DNA of 64,000 bases from Bacteroidetes bacterium UBA1947 (lineage in GTDB: Bacteria > Bacteroidota > Bacteroidia > Chitinophagales > Chitinophagaceae), in the NCBI GenBank assembly GCA_002336915.1, contig DDET01000051.1, positions 18,312-82,311 on the forward strand, written 5' to 3'. A program made the position numbers and the translations under genes. The notes beneath the pieces were generated by a model. It saw only the letters and a program-made list of their open reading frames with translations, ran no database searches and had not been told where the DNA came from. Numbering within the stretch: the first letter of the stretch is position 1; each line of letters starts with the position of its first letter. Below are positions 42,981 through 52,009 of this stretch, piece by piece.

Positions 42981-44405
42981 ATGGATATTGCCTGCACAAT
43001 TGAAGAAGAAAAGTTATTTGAACGGGTCGCAAAGGCGGCTGATAGAATGGCGGTGTCCTGTTATCTTATCGGAGGTTTTGTGCGCGATAAGCTGCTGAAC
43101 CGACCCTGCAAAGATGTGGACATTGTGTGCACGGGCGATGGCATTGCCCTGGCACATGCTGTAGCGGATACCCTCAGACCCAAGCCTACAGTGAGCTTTT
43201 TTAAAACTTTTGGTACGGCTCAATTCAGAATGAACGGATTTGATGTGGAGTTTGTGGGCGCAAGAAAGGAATCGTACAGCAGCCACTCACGCAAACCTGA
43301 TGTAACAGCCGGAACCATTGAAGATGACCAATTAAGAAGGGACTTTACGATAAATGCGCTTGCCATAAGCCTCAATAAAAGCGACTACGGAAAACTGGTT
43401 GATCCATTTAATGGCATAAAGGACCTTGAAGATAAAATAATACGTACGCCACTGGGGCCTGACATCACTTTTTCGGACGACCCCTTAAGGATGATGCGGG
43501 CAATACGTTTTGCGACACAGCTTAATTTTGAGATATACCCCGAAACCTTCGAAGCAATAACACGCAATAAAGAAAGGATACGCATCATATCGAAAGAGCG
43601 CATTACCGATGAGTTGAACAAGATAATAATGGCTGTAAAACCTTCAATTGGTTTTGATCTTTTGTTTCGTAGCGGGCTGCTGAAAGAGATCTTCCCTCAA
43701 ATGGTGGATCTATCAGGTGTCGAAATCGTTGAAGGCAAAGGGCATAAGGATAATTTTTACCACACGCTGCAAGTATTGGACAACGTAGCCAACCGCAGTG
43801 ATAGCTTATGGCTGCGCTGGGCAGCAATACTGCATGACATCGGCAAACCAGCAACGAAGCGTTTCGAAGATGGCCACGGATGGACATTTCACGGCCACGA
43901 AGTTGTGGGACAAAAAATGACATCCAGGATTTTCCGTGAGCTTAAACTGCCGCAGCACGAGCAGATGAAATATGTGGCCAAGCTGGTGGCACTGCACCTA
44001 CGCCCTATCAGCCTCAGCAAAGAAGATATTACCGATTCAGCAATGCGCCGTCTCCTGTTTGACGCAGGCGATGATCTTGAAGATCTGATGATACTTTGCG
44101 AGAGTGATATTACCTCGAAGAATAAGCTCAAAGTAAAACGCTACCTGGAGAATTTTGAGCTGGTGAAAGAAAGGCTGAAGGCAGTAGAAGAAAAAGACCA
44201 GGTGCGCAACTGGCAGCCGCCGGTGGACGGTGATGAGATCATGCAAATGTTCAACATCCCGCCGTCGCGCCAGGTGGGGGTAATCAAAACAGCATTACGT
44301 GAGGCCATATTGGACGGCATAATACCCAACGAACGCGAGGCCGCGTATAAGTATGTCCTCGATATAGCAGCAGGGCTAGGATTACAAGCTGTGAATAAAA
44401 GCTAA
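42981..44405 (+). CDS. cca: CCA tRNA nucleotidyltransferase with HD domain
   Basis: A 474-residue enzyme adding or repairing the 3' CCA of tRNA. The nucleotidyltransferase signature is CYLIGGFVRDKLLNRPCKDVDIVC (with the D-x-D metal site), then RRDFTINALAISL and FSDDPLRMMRAIRFATQLNFEI (flexible-loop and ERhxxE region). The C-terminal HD phosphohydrolase domain has HTLQVLDNV and RWAAILHDIGKPATKRF. The HD domain is typical of Bacteroidota and Gram-positive-type class II enzymes. Its stop overlaps the macro-domain start as TAATG, so translation is coupled. Confidence 0.93.
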   Translation: MDIACTIEEEKLFERVAKAADRMAVSCYLIGGFVRDKLLNRPCKDVDIVCTGDGIALAHAVADTLRPKPTVSFFKTFGTAQFRMNGFDVEFVGARKESYSSHSRKPDVTAGTIEDDQLRRDFTINALAISLNKSDYGKLVDPFNGIKDLEDKIIRTPLGPDITFSDDPLRMMRAIRFATQLNFEIYPETFEAITRNKERIRIISKERITDELNKIIMAVKPSIGFDLLFRSGLLKEIFPQMVDLSGVEIVEGKGHKDNFYHTLQVLDNVANRSDSLWLRWAAILHDIGKPATKRFEDGHGWTFHGHEVVGQKMTSRIFRELKLPQHEQMKYVAKLVALHLRPISLSKEDITDSAMRRLLFDAGDDLEDLMILCESDITSKNKLKVKRYLENFELVKERLKAVEEKDQVRNWQPPVDGDEIMQMFNIPPSRQVGVIKTALREAILDGIIPNEREAAYKYVLDIAAGLGLQAVNKS

Positions 44406-44920
44406 TGGCAATATTCAGCGTGCAAATGGCTGACATTACCAAAATGGATGTTGACGCAATCGTGAACGCTGCCAACAGTTCGCTGCTTGGCGGTGGCGGT
44501 GTGGACGGAGCCATTCACCGCGCGGCAGGACCGCAACTCCTGGAAGCATGCCGTAAACTGAATGGCTGCAAAACAGGGGAGGCTAAAATAACACCGGCTT
44601 TTCTTTTACCTGCAAAGTACGTAATCCATGCCGTAGGGCCTGTATGGCGGGGCGGCAATGAAAATGAAGAGCAACTCCTTGCAAGTGCGTATAGAAATTC
44701 CCTTGAGCTGGCGCTAACATGCTATATCAAAACAATAGCCTTTCCTAATATTAGCACCGGCGTTTATAATTTTCCTAAGGAAAAGGCTGCAACATTGGCA
44801 CTGAAAGCGGTCAACGGCTTTTGTGATTCGCACCCTGCTGCGCTCACCGAAATACTTTTTACCTGTTTCGATCATGAGAATTACGAGATATACCGCCAAT
44901 TACTTAAAGACAATTCTTAG
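44405..44920 (+). CDS. Macro-domain protein (O-acetyl-ADP-ribose deacetylase-like)
   Basis: A 171-residue ADP-ribose-binding macro domain. It begins IFSVQMADITKMDVDAIVNAANSSLLGGGGVDGAIHRAAGPQL, the diagnostic YmdB/MacroD motif with the ADP-ribose loop G-G-G-G-V-D-G-A-I-H. The second loop is TIAFPNISTGVYNFPKEKAA. It probably hydrolyses O-acetyl-ADP-ribose or mono-ADP-ribosylated targets. It is translationally coupled to cca by a one-base TAATG overlap; a functional link to tRNA repair is possible but unproven. Confidence 0.9.
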   Translation: MAIFSVQMADITKMDVDAIVNAANSSLLGGGGVDGAIHRAAGPQLLEACRKLNGCKTGEAKITPAFLLPAKYVIHAVGPVWRGGNENEEQLLASAYRNSLELALTCYIKTIAFPNISTGVYNFPKEKAATLALKAVNGFCDSHPAALTEILFTCFDHENYEIYRQLLKDNS

Positions 44921-44994
44921 TGCTCAAGTGGCGATAGCCGCTTTATTGCTACCTGCGCTCCCAGCCTGTACATGCAATAAACGCACATGTGTGT

Positions 44995-45049
44995 TAACAT
45001 TAAATTAATACTGTGGTAACATTACAATAATAACATCATCCTTTTTTTG
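44995..45049 (+). promoter_or_regulatory. Pho-box-like element and -7 box upstream of the porin-pst operon
   Basis: Four hexamers start at exact 11-bp steps: TAACAT (44995), TAATAC (45006), TAACAT (45017) and TAATAA (45028). After 8 bp comes TTTTTTTG (45042-45049), one base off TAnnTTTG; no -33 TTG is present. The porin ATG is 26 nt further. The 11-bp periodicity is that of PhoB/PhoP boxes (TTAACA-type repeats in Bacillus). The same layout occurs upstream of two other genes in this window. Confidence 0.75.
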
Positions 45050-45075
45050 CATCAAAATTAAATTTCCATTAAGAT

Positions 45076-46293
45076 ATGGTTAAATCTACAACGAGCGTTA
45101 CTAAAATCGCCCTCCTGTCTTTAGTATTGGCCTGTGCTGCTCCCTGCGTTAAAACTCAAGCGCAATCGGCACCCGATACAATGAGCCAAAACAAGTTTAA
45201 ACCGCATGGACAATTATGGGGATATGCCTTTGGCGACTATGCCTATAAAGACCATGCTGACACCGTGGGGGGCGGGCGCGGAGGCGCCAACCAATATACA
45301 AAGGTGCCACAAAGTCAGAGTATGTTCCAGTTCCGCCGTATTTATCTTGGTTATAACTATGACATCAGCGAAAAATTCGCGGCAGAATTCCTGCTTGCTG
45401 CTGAAGACAATTTTGGTGGTGGCGACCTGCTGGCAAACGGCAAATTTGCCCCTTATGTAAAGCTTGCAAATCTTCGCTGGAAAAACATATTCCCGGGTGC
45501 GGATTTAGTGGCCGGCCAGGTATCCACCCCGGCCTTCCCTATGATGTCCGAATCTATATGGGCTTACCGCTCTATAGAAAGAACGGTAGCGGATATACGC
45601 CGCACACCTTCATTTGACCTTGGTCTTACTTTACAGGGAAGATTCATACCAAAGAACGACAATTTCGGCTATAATATAATGGTAGGTAATGGCAGCAGCG
45701 CCAGGCCCGAAACAGACAAGTTCAAAGCTTTTTATGGCGATGTGTATGCCAAATTTCTCAAGAAAAAGATAGTTGTAGATGTTTATGCCGATTATCAGCG
45801 CCTCAACTGGTCACCCGGTTTTCACCATGCCAGGAACATGATAAAGGGCTTTGTAGCTTATACTACTCCTAAACTTACAGTGGGTGTTGAAGCTTTTTAC
45901 AACCAGATAACTGCCGATGATATTGACACAAAAGTGGCAGGGGGGAAAGATACAGTAAGTAATAAGTCGATGGCGGCATCGGTGTTTGTGCGTGGCCGCA
46001 TCTATAAAGATAAATTAGGCTTCTTTGCGCGTTACGACAATTTCGCTCCATCGGGTAACATAGACAACACTAAATACAATACCGATATACCACTCACATC
46101 GCAGTACGATCCTAATACAAAAGAACAATTCATTACAGCAGGTATCGATTATACACCGATCAAGAATGTACATATCATGCCAAACATCTGGTACAATTCA
46201 TACACCAATGTAGGCCCGCACAATTATGGTGCTGCGAATAATGGCTATGATATGGTATACCGCGTTACGCTCTATTATGTATATGGAAAATAA
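45076..46293 (+). CDS. Phosphate-selective-type outer-membrane porin
   Basis: A 405-residue outer-membrane barrel protein with a signal peptide (KIALLSLVLACAAPCVKTQAQ, cleavage around residue 31). Beta-strand-rich sequence follows (FRRIYLGYNYDISEKFAAEFLL, LRWKNIFPGADLVAGQVSTPAF), ending with an aromatic-rich strand (MVYRVTLYYVYGK). It resembles the OprP/OprO-type porins that precede pstS in Bacteroidota pst operons. It would let phosphate cross the outer membrane. It is the first gene after the Pho-box-like element; pstS starts 42 bp later. Confidence 0.87.
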   Translation: MVKSTTSVTKIALLSLVLACAAPCVKTQAQSAPDTMSQNKFKPHGQLWGYAFGDYAYKDHADTVGGGRGGANQYTKVPQSQSMFQFRRIYLGYNYDISEKFAAEFLLAAEDNFGGGDLLANGKFAPYVKLANLRWKNIFPGADLVAGQVSTPAFPMMSESIWAYRSIERTVADIRRTPSFDLGLTLQGRFIPKNDNFGYNIMVGNGSSARPETDKFKAFYGDVYAKFLKKKIVVDVYADYQRLNWSPGFHHARNMIKGFVAYTTPKLTVGVEAFYNQITADDIDTKVAGGKDTVSNKSMAASVFVRGRIYKDKLGFFARYDNFAPSGNIDNTKYNTDIPLTSQYDPNTKEQFITAGIDYTPIKNVHIMPNIWYNSYTNVGPHNYGAANNGYDMVYRVTLYYVYGK

Positions 46294-46335
46294 AAGAAAC
46301 AACTATTAAAAAAAACCGCACAAAAAAATAATAAA

Positions 46336-47436
46336 ATGAACGCAATAAAAGGAATTAAAACGCTCACTTTCGCCGGCCTTGCTTTGGCCCTCGCGGGAAG
46401 TCTTTCACTATATAGCTGTAATGGCGGCGGCAATGCCTCCGGCACCGACAGCACATCAGGCGATGCCAACACTGTTTTGGGCGCGGGTAGCACGTTTGAC
46501 TATCCATTGTTCTCAAAACAGTTCTCAGACTACAACAAAACGACCGGCCTTAAAGTAAACTACCAGTCAATTGGTTCAGGTGGCGGTATCCTGCAGCTTA
46601 CCAACAAAACAGTTGATTTTGGTGCTTCTGATGCTCCTTTGAATGATGAGCAGACCCAAAAAATAGGTGCTCCTGCCCTGCATATACCTGTTACAGCAGG
46701 GGCAGTAGTATTAAGCTACAATTTGCCTGATGTAAAAGACACGTTGAAATTAACACCGGATATCCTTGCCAATATATTCCTGGGCAACATCAAAAAATGG
46801 AATGACCCAAAGATCGCGGCTATCAATACAGGTGTTAAACTGCCTGACATGGAAATAGTGATAGCACACCGTTCCGATGGTAGCGGTACTACCAACATCT
46901 TTACTACCTACCTAAGCAAAGTAAGCCCGGATTGGACAAGTAAAGTAGGTAAAGGCTCTTCAGTTAACTGGCCGGTAGGCCTTGGCGGAAAGGGGAACGA
47001 AGGTGTTGCAGGCCTTGTTAAGCAGACGCCGGGCACCATTGGTTATATAGAGCTGGCTTATGCTATTCAAAATGGTATGGCTTACGCCAAAATACAGAAC
47101 AAGGCGGGCAATTTCATTACGCCAAGCATAGCTTCTGTTACAGCTGCCGCCAATATCCAGCTGCCTGCTGATGCTAAGGTATCGCTTACTAATACAGAGG
47201 CTGCAGACGGCTACCCGATCTCAGGTCTTTCATGGGTGCTTATTTACAAAGAACAAAAATACAACGACCGTTCACAGGATAAAGCTACAAAGCTGTTGAA
47301 GCTTATCTGGTGGCAGGTTCATGAAGGCCAACAGTTCAGCGCGCCTTTAAACTATGCTCCATTATCGCAAAATGCTGTGACAACTGCTGAAGCGATCCTG
47401 AAGTCGGCCACATATGATGGCAAGCCAATATTATAA
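46336..47436 (+). CDS. pstS: Phosphate ABC transporter substrate-binding protein PstS
   Basis: A 366-residue phosphate-binding lipoprotein. The lipobox lies at SLSLYSC (Cys around residue 28), followed by a Gly/Ser/Thr/Asp linker. The binding-protein core has LGAGSTFDYPLFSKQF, NYQSIGSGGGILQL, DFGASDAPL and HRSDGSGTTNIFTTYL, whose Ser and Arg/Asp residues contact phosphate in PstS. It delivers phosphate to PstCA. It is located between the porin and pstC genes in one operon. Confidence 0.95.
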   Translation: MNAIKGIKTLTFAGLALALAGSLSLYSCNGGGNASGTDSTSGDANTVLGAGSTFDYPLFSKQFSDYNKTTGLKVNYQSIGSGGGILQLTNKTVDFGASDAPLNDEQTQKIGAPALHIPVTAGAVVLSYNLPDVKDTLKLTPDILANIFLGNIKKWNDPKIAAINTGVKLPDMEIVIAHRSDGSGTTNIFTTYLSKVSPDWTSKVGKGSSVNWPVGLGGKGNEGVAGLVKQTPGTIGYIELAYAIQNGMAYAKIQNKAGNFITPSIASVTAAANIQLPADAKVSLTNTEAADGYPISGLSWVLIYKEQKYNDRSQDKATKLLKLIWWQVHEGQQFSAPLNYAPLSQNAVTTAEAILKSATYDGKPIL

Positions 47437-47476
47437 GAGAAGGGTGAAGAGTATAGTAACATAACCAGGTAAGTAC

Positions 47477-48460
47477 ATGGAAACGAACTCAAATAATAGT
47501 GCAATTACCCGCAAGCAACCAATGCTGCGGGTAATTAATATTAAAACACCGGAGATACTGAAACTGAAACGGATCAAACGCTCATATCGGCATATTAAAG
47601 CCGAGAATGTCTTCAGGCGTGTACTGTTTACAATGGCGCTTTTAATGCTGGTGATAGTAGCGGGCATTGCACTAACGCTTACCGTGGAGTCGATACCGTC
47701 ACTTAAAGCTTTGGGGGTAAGTTACCTCTGGGGTAAAGTGTGGGACCCTGTAGCTGATGTTTACGGTGCCTTCCCATTCTTATTGGGCACGCTACTCACT
47801 TCGTTCCTGGCATTGATCATATCTATCCCCTTCTCCTTCGGCATAGCTATTTTCCTGGGTGAATATTACCCCAAGGGATGGTTCTCCAATCTTATCAAGA
47901 ATACGGTTGAGCTCATTGCGGCAGTACCGTCAGTAATCTACGGTTTCTGGGGCTTATTTGTACTGGTGCCCATAGTAAGGGCATTCGAAAGCAAAATAGG
48001 CGTAACACCATATGGCATAGGCATTTTTTCCTCTGCGCTTATCCTGTCCATTATGATCATTCCTTACGCTGCTTCTATGGGTAGGGAAATGATACGTATG
48101 GTCCCTTCTCAATTGAAAGAAGGCGCCTACTCACTGGGAGCTACACGTTACGAAGTAATGAGAAGCATCGTACTACCTTATACTAAATCGGGGCTTTTTG
48201 CAGGTGTGCTATTATCCCTCGGCCGTGCCCTTGGCGAGACAATGGCAGTAACCATGGTGATAGGCAATACCAGCCTGATACCCAAAAGCATCTTCGCACC
48301 GGGCAATACTATGGCCAGTGTGATCGCGAACGAATTTACAGAAGCCGACAGGACAGTGTACTTGTCAGCACTTATAGAACTGGGACTCGTACTCTTCCTG
48401 GTAACGGTAGTGATAAACATGATAGGGAAAAGGATCATTAAGCGCTTTACAAACGATTAA
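47477..48460 (+). CDS. pstC: Phosphate ABC transporter permease PstC
   Basis: A 327-residue permease with about six membrane helices after a long cytosolic N-terminus (about 50 residues, including the basic KRIKRSYRHIKAENVFRR). The EAA-type loop SQLKEGAYSLGATRYEVMRSIVLPYTKSG marks the contact with PstB. It ends 3 bp before pstA. The unusually long polar N-terminus (residues 1-52) may be a lineage feature. Confidence 0.95.
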   Translation: METNSNNSAITRKQPMLRVINIKTPEILKLKRIKRSYRHIKAENVFRRVLFTMALLMLVIVAGIALTLTVESIPSLKALGVSYLWGKVWDPVADVYGAFPFLLGTLLTSFLALIISIPFSFGIAIFLGEYYPKGWFSNLIKNTVELIAAVPSVIYGFWGLFVLVPIVRAFESKIGVTPYGIGIFSSALILSIMIIPYAASMGREMIRMVPSQLKEGAYSLGATRYEVMRSIVLPYTKSGLFAGVLLSLGRALGETMAVTMVIGNTSLIPKSIFAPGNTMASVIANEFTEADRTVYLSALIELGLVLFLVTVVINMIGKRIIKRFTND

Positions 48461-48463
48461 TTT

Positions 48464-49309
48464 ATGAGTGTACAGATAAAATACAGGATAGGAAAAAGCA
48501 CAGCGTTTAAGGGGCTAATTATTTTCCTGGCGTGCATAAGCATACTGCCGCTGCTTGCCATACTCTTTTACATTATTAAGGAAGGCCTTACCAAGATCAA
48601 CTGGCATTTCCTTACCCATATACCCAAGCCTGTTGGCGAGGTAGGAGGTGGCATTGCAAACGCACTACTTGGCAGTTTCCTTATAGTATTAGTAGCTTCT
48701 GTAATTGCCATTCCCATAGGCATCCTGTGCGGAATATACCTGAGCGAAAACAAAACAAGCAAGCTTGCCTATTGGAGCCGGCTTGCGGTAGATATATTAC
48801 AAGGCATTCCCTCGATTGTTATCGGTATTGTTATTTACTTCTGGCTGGTAAAACCACTCGGCGGTTTCTCAGCTTTGTCAGGAAGCATAGCCCTTGCGAT
48901 AATGATGCTGCCAATATTGGTTCGTTCAACCGAAGAAACTTTAAAAATGCTTCCACCTTCTTTAAAGGAAGCTGCCCTGGCACTGGGCATGCCTTATCAC
49001 AGGGTGATGCTGAAGGTAATATTACCCTGTGGCATAAGCGGTATTCTTTCGGGTATCATGCTATCTATCGCCAGGGTTGCGGGTGAAACTGCGCCACTGC
49101 TCTTTACGGCATTCGGCAACCCATTCTTAAGTTCAAATATCTTCAGGCCCATGCAAAGCCTTCCCTTGCTTATATTCAACTATGCCACCAGCCCTTATGA
49201 CGACTGGCACGACCTTGCATGGGGTGCATCGCTGGTATTGCTGATGTGGGTATTGCTGCTAAATATTATTACAAAAATTACGACACGGAGATGGAACATA
49301 CAATTGTAA
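48464..49309 (+). CDS. pstA: Phosphate ABC transporter permease PstA
   Basis: A 281-residue permease with six predicted helices (for example GLIIFLACISILPLLAILFYII and LLGSFLIVLVASVIAIPIGILCGIY). The cytosolic coupling loop is PSLKEAALALGMPYHRVMLKVILPCGISG. It pairs with PstC to form the membrane channel. Its 3' end overlaps pstB by 19 bp. Confidence 0.95.
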   Translation: MSVQIKYRIGKSTAFKGLIIFLACISILPLLAILFYIIKEGLTKINWHFLTHIPKPVGEVGGGIANALLGSFLIVLVASVIAIPIGILCGIYLSENKTSKLAYWSRLAVDILQGIPSIVIGIVIYFWLVKPLGGFSALSGSIALAIMMLPILVRSTEETLKMLPPSLKEAALALGMPYHRVMLKVILPCGISGILSGIMLSIARVAGETAPLLFTAFGNPFLSSNIFRPMQSLPLLIFNYATSPYDDWHDLAWGASLVLLMWVLLLNIITKITTRRWNIQL

Positions 49310-50049
49310 GCACGAAGGATTTTAACGCGTATTTTGGCGATAACCACGTAGTAAAGAATGTTAACATAGAAATACCCCACAATAATGTAGTAGCGGTAAT
49401 GGGCCCTTCCGGTTGCGGTAAAACAACCTTCCTGCGTTGTATAAATCGCATGCATGAGCTTATACCCAATGCTACCTGCTCAGGCACCATGATGCTGCAC
49501 AAAGAGAACGTGTACGAAATGCACCCGATCTTTGTGCGCCTTAAAATAGGCATGGTATTTCAACGCCCCAACCCCTTCCCTAACCTGAGCATTTACGACA
49601 ATGTAATAGCCGGTTACAAGCTCAATGGCATAAAGCTATCTAAAGCAGAGAAGGATAAGATAGTGGAGTCATCGCTCACACGTGCTGCACTATGGAACGA
49701 GGTGAAAGACTCATTACACCAGAAAGGTACTTTCCTGTCCGGCGGGCAGCAGCAGCGCCTGTGTATTGCTCGTGCTATCGCCATGGAACCGGAAGTGTTG
49801 CTGTTGGACGAACCTACTTCAGCGCTTGACCCGATTTCCACATCAAGTATTGAAGAGCTTTTGCATGAGCTCAAAAAAAATTATACCTTGATCATCGTGA
49901 CGCATAATATGCAGCAGGCTGCAAGGGTAAGCGATAAGACCGCTTTCTTTTACCTGGGTGAGCTGGTAGAATATGATGATACCAAGCAAATGTTCACAAA
50001 TCCATCGGACACAAGGACCCAAAATTATATAACAGGCCGTTTTAGCTAA
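49291..50049 (+). CDS. pstB: Phosphate ABC transporter ATPase PstB
   Basis: A 252-residue ATPase. It shows Walker A GPSGCGKTT, the PstB-type region CIARAIAMEPEVLLLDEPTSALDPIS with signature LSGGQQQR, and the H-loop TLIIVTHNMQQA. The ATG at 49291 gives the typical MEHTIVSTKDFNAYFG start; a longer frame through the 3' end of pstA exists but is not expected. It energises PstCA. phoU follows 19 bp downstream. Confidence 0.96.
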   Translation: MEHTIVSTKDFNAYFGDNHVVKNVNIEIPHNNVVAVMGPSGCGKTTFLRCINRMHELIPNATCSGTMMLHKENVYEMHPIFVRLKIGMVFQRPNPFPNLSIYDNVIAGYKLNGIKLSKAEKDKIVESSLTRAALWNEVKDSLHQKGTFLSGGQQQRLCIARAIAMEPEVLLLDEPTSALDPISTSSIEELLHELKKNYTLIIVTHNMQQAARVSDKTAFFYLGELVEYDDTKQMFTNPSDTRTQNYITGRFS

Positions 50050-50068
50050 GCTTAAAATTAAATTGACC

Positions 50069-50731
50069 ATGACACAGTTAGAAGTTGAATTAGAATCTGT
50101 CAAGGCTGAAGTTACCAGTATGTGGATACTTGTTCAGTCGCAACTGAACAAGGCGCGTGAGGCCATGCTATATTTCGATAAGGACCTTGCCCGCGAGGTG
50201 GTCTTGAAAGAAAAACGTGTCAATGCCTTCGAGCTGAAAATAGACCGCGATTGCGAAAATATCTTTGCACTTTATTGTCCCGTTGCTATCGACCTTCGTT
50301 TCCTGCTGGCTATTCTTAAAATAAATAACAACCTGGAGCGCATTGGCGATATCGCCGACGGCATCTGCAAATACATCATCGACTCGCCGGTTAATTTTGA
50401 CCACGACCTGATGGAGAGTGCCCACCTCCTCACCATGTATAACGATGCCATCAATATCCTGATGGACACGCGTATAGCATTCGAGAAGGAAGATACCAGC
50501 CTGGCACGCAGCATCTTTAAAAGAGATGAGGCGCTGGATGTGATCAATAAAAATGCCAACGAGAATATTGCCACATACATAAAAGCACATATGGATAGTA
50601 TGGCTGAAGCACTATATGTGTTATCCATCATACGTAAACTGGAGCGTGTTGGTGACCAGGCAAAAAATATAGCCGAAGAAATAATATTCTTCGTAGAGGC
50701 CAAAGTGCTGAAACACCAGGAGAATGGTTAA
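50069..50731 (+). CDS. phoU: Phosphate transport regulator PhoU
   Basis: A 220-residue PhoU protein made of two homologous three-helix bundles. It has LVQSQLNKAREAML, a LKEKRVNAFELKIDRDCENIFALYCPVAIDLRFLLAILKINNNLERIGDIADGI segment with the E-R-I-G-D metal motif, and a second copy LYVLSIIRKLERVGDQAKNIAEEIIFFVEAK. PhoU shuts down PhoR/PhoB signalling and PST activity when phosphate is plentiful. phoB and phoR are not in this window. A terminator follows. Confidence 0.95.
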   Translation: MTQLEVELESVKAEVTSMWILVQSQLNKAREAMLYFDKDLAREVVLKEKRVNAFELKIDRDCENIFALYCPVAIDLRFLLAILKINNNLERIGDIADGICKYIIDSPVNFDHDLMESAHLLTMYNDAINILMDTRIAFEKEDTSLARSIFKRDEALDVINKNANENIATYIKAHMDSMAEALYVLSIIRKLERVGDQAKNIAEEIIFFVEAKVLKHQENG

Positions 50732-50754
50732 TACAATTTAAGGTACTATAATTC

Positions 50755-50784
50755 AAAAGCCTCCGTTTAAACCGGGGGCTTTTT
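50755..50784 (+). terminator. Rho-independent terminator after phoU
   Basis: AAAAGCCTCCG (50755-50765) pairs with CGGGGGCTTTT (50773-50783) with one G-U pair and a 7-nt loop, with a T-run completing the stem. It closes the porin-pstSCAB-phoU operon. Confidence 0.85.
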
Positions 50785-50803
50785 CGCAACTAGTGCCCAA
50801 TTA

Positions 50804-50832
50804 TTGTATTGGGGTATTATAAATTACTTTTG
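50804..50832 (+). promoter_or_regulatory. Promoter of the class-III aminotransferase gene
   Basis: TTG at 50804-50806, an 18-bp spacer, and TACTTTTG at 50825-50832 match the -33/-7 Bacteroidota pattern. The ATG lies only 4 nt after the -7 box, so the mRNA is probably leaderless. Confidence 0.65.
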
Positions 50833-50836
50833 CTTT

Positions 50837-52009
50837 ATGAATGAACGGCAACTCTTTCAGCAGCATCTTGCGCAAACTTCTCCCGAGCCTATAGGAATCC
50901 AAATAGCCTCCGCATCGGGCAATTACCTGTACGATGCAGACAATAACGGGTATCTCGACCTCATTGGTGGTATAAGCGTTTGTAATATTGGCCATTGCCA
51001 CCCAAAAGTGGTAGCTGCCATAAAGAAACAAGCTGAAACTTACCTGCACGTAATGGTATACGGAGAGCTGATACAGAGTCCACAGGTACAATATGCCACT
51101 TTATTGACCCAACATTTGCCTGCCTCGCTTAACTGCGTATACTTTACTAACTCAGGCGCCGAAGCGACGGAAGGGGCCATTAAGCTCGCACGTCGTGCCA
51201 CGGGCAGACCACGCTTGATAAGCTGCAATAAAAGTTACCACGGTTCCACCACTGGCGCGCTCAGCCTAATGGGTGATGAATATTGGCGCAACGCCTTTCG
51301 CCCACTCCTACAGGGGGTAAAGCACTTTGATTATAATAGTCAAGCCTTAATCGAGGCCATTGACGAAGAAACAGCCTGTGTGATCATTGAAACGATACAG
51401 GGTGAGGCCGGAGTAATAGAACCAAACAGGGGCTGGCTCAATGCACTAAGGACACGCTGCACCGAAACTGGCACCTTGCTGGTAATGGACGAGATACAAT
51501 GCGGTTTCGGACGTACAGGTAAACTATGGGGTTTTGAGCACTATGGCATTGTGCCCGATGTTATTTTGCTGGGCAAGGCACTTGGCGGCGGCATGCCTTT
51601 GGGTGCTTTTGTTGCTTCAGGGCAATTAATGCAAACGCTTAGCCACGATCCTGTATTGGGCCACATCACCACATTCGGTGGTCATCCGCTTTGCTGTGCT
51701 GCAGGTATGGCAGCCATGCAAGTATTGTTGGATGAGCAACTCGCCACGCAGGTGGCAGAAAAAGAAGCTTTATTCCACTCCCTGCTCATTCACCCGGCAA
51801 TCAGGCAAGTCCGCAGCAAGGGCCTTCTAATCGCCGCAGAACTGGACACTGTTGAACATGTGCTCAGCACATTAAAAACCTGCCTCGCAAAAGGCCTGTT
51901 TTCCGATTGGTTCCTGTTCGCGGCTAATTGCATCCGCATTGCTCCGCCTCTTACCATCACCACTCAGGAGATAGAAACGGCCTGTAGCATCATATTGGAA
52001 TCTCTATAA
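50837..52009 (+). CDS. Class-III PLP-dependent aminotransferase (aspartate aminotransferase family)
   Basis: A 390-residue fold-type I enzyme of the ornithine/GABA/acetylornithine class. It has YLDLIGGISVCNIGHCHPKVVAAI, FTNSGAEATEGAIKLARR, the region CVIIETIQGEAGVI, LVMDEIQCGFGRTGKLWGFE and the Schiff-base lysine in ILLGKALGGGMPLGAFV. Substrate identity (acetylornithine, 4-aminobutyrate or diaminopimelate-type) cannot be set. The ATG is chosen because the only upstream extension runs through the promoter. It is convergent with the T9SS protein gene. Confidence 0.9.
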   Translation: MNERQLFQQHLAQTSPEPIGIQIASASGNYLYDADNNGYLDLIGGISVCNIGHCHPKVVAAIKKQAETYLHVMVYGELIQSPQVQYATLLTQHLPASLNCVYFTNSGAEATEGAIKLARRATGRPRLISCNKSYHGSTTGALSLMGDEYWRNAFRPLLQGVKHFDYNSQALIEAIDEETACVIIETIQGEAGVIEPNRGWLNALRTRCTETGTLLVMDEIQCGFGRTGKLWGFEHYGIVPDVILLGKALGGGMPLGAFVASGQLMQTLSHDPVLGHITTFGGHPLCCAAGMAAMQVLLDEQLATQVAEKEALFHSLLIHPAIRQVRSKGLLIAAELDTVEHVLSTLKTCLAKGLFSDWFLFAANCIRIAPPLTITTQEIETACSIILESL

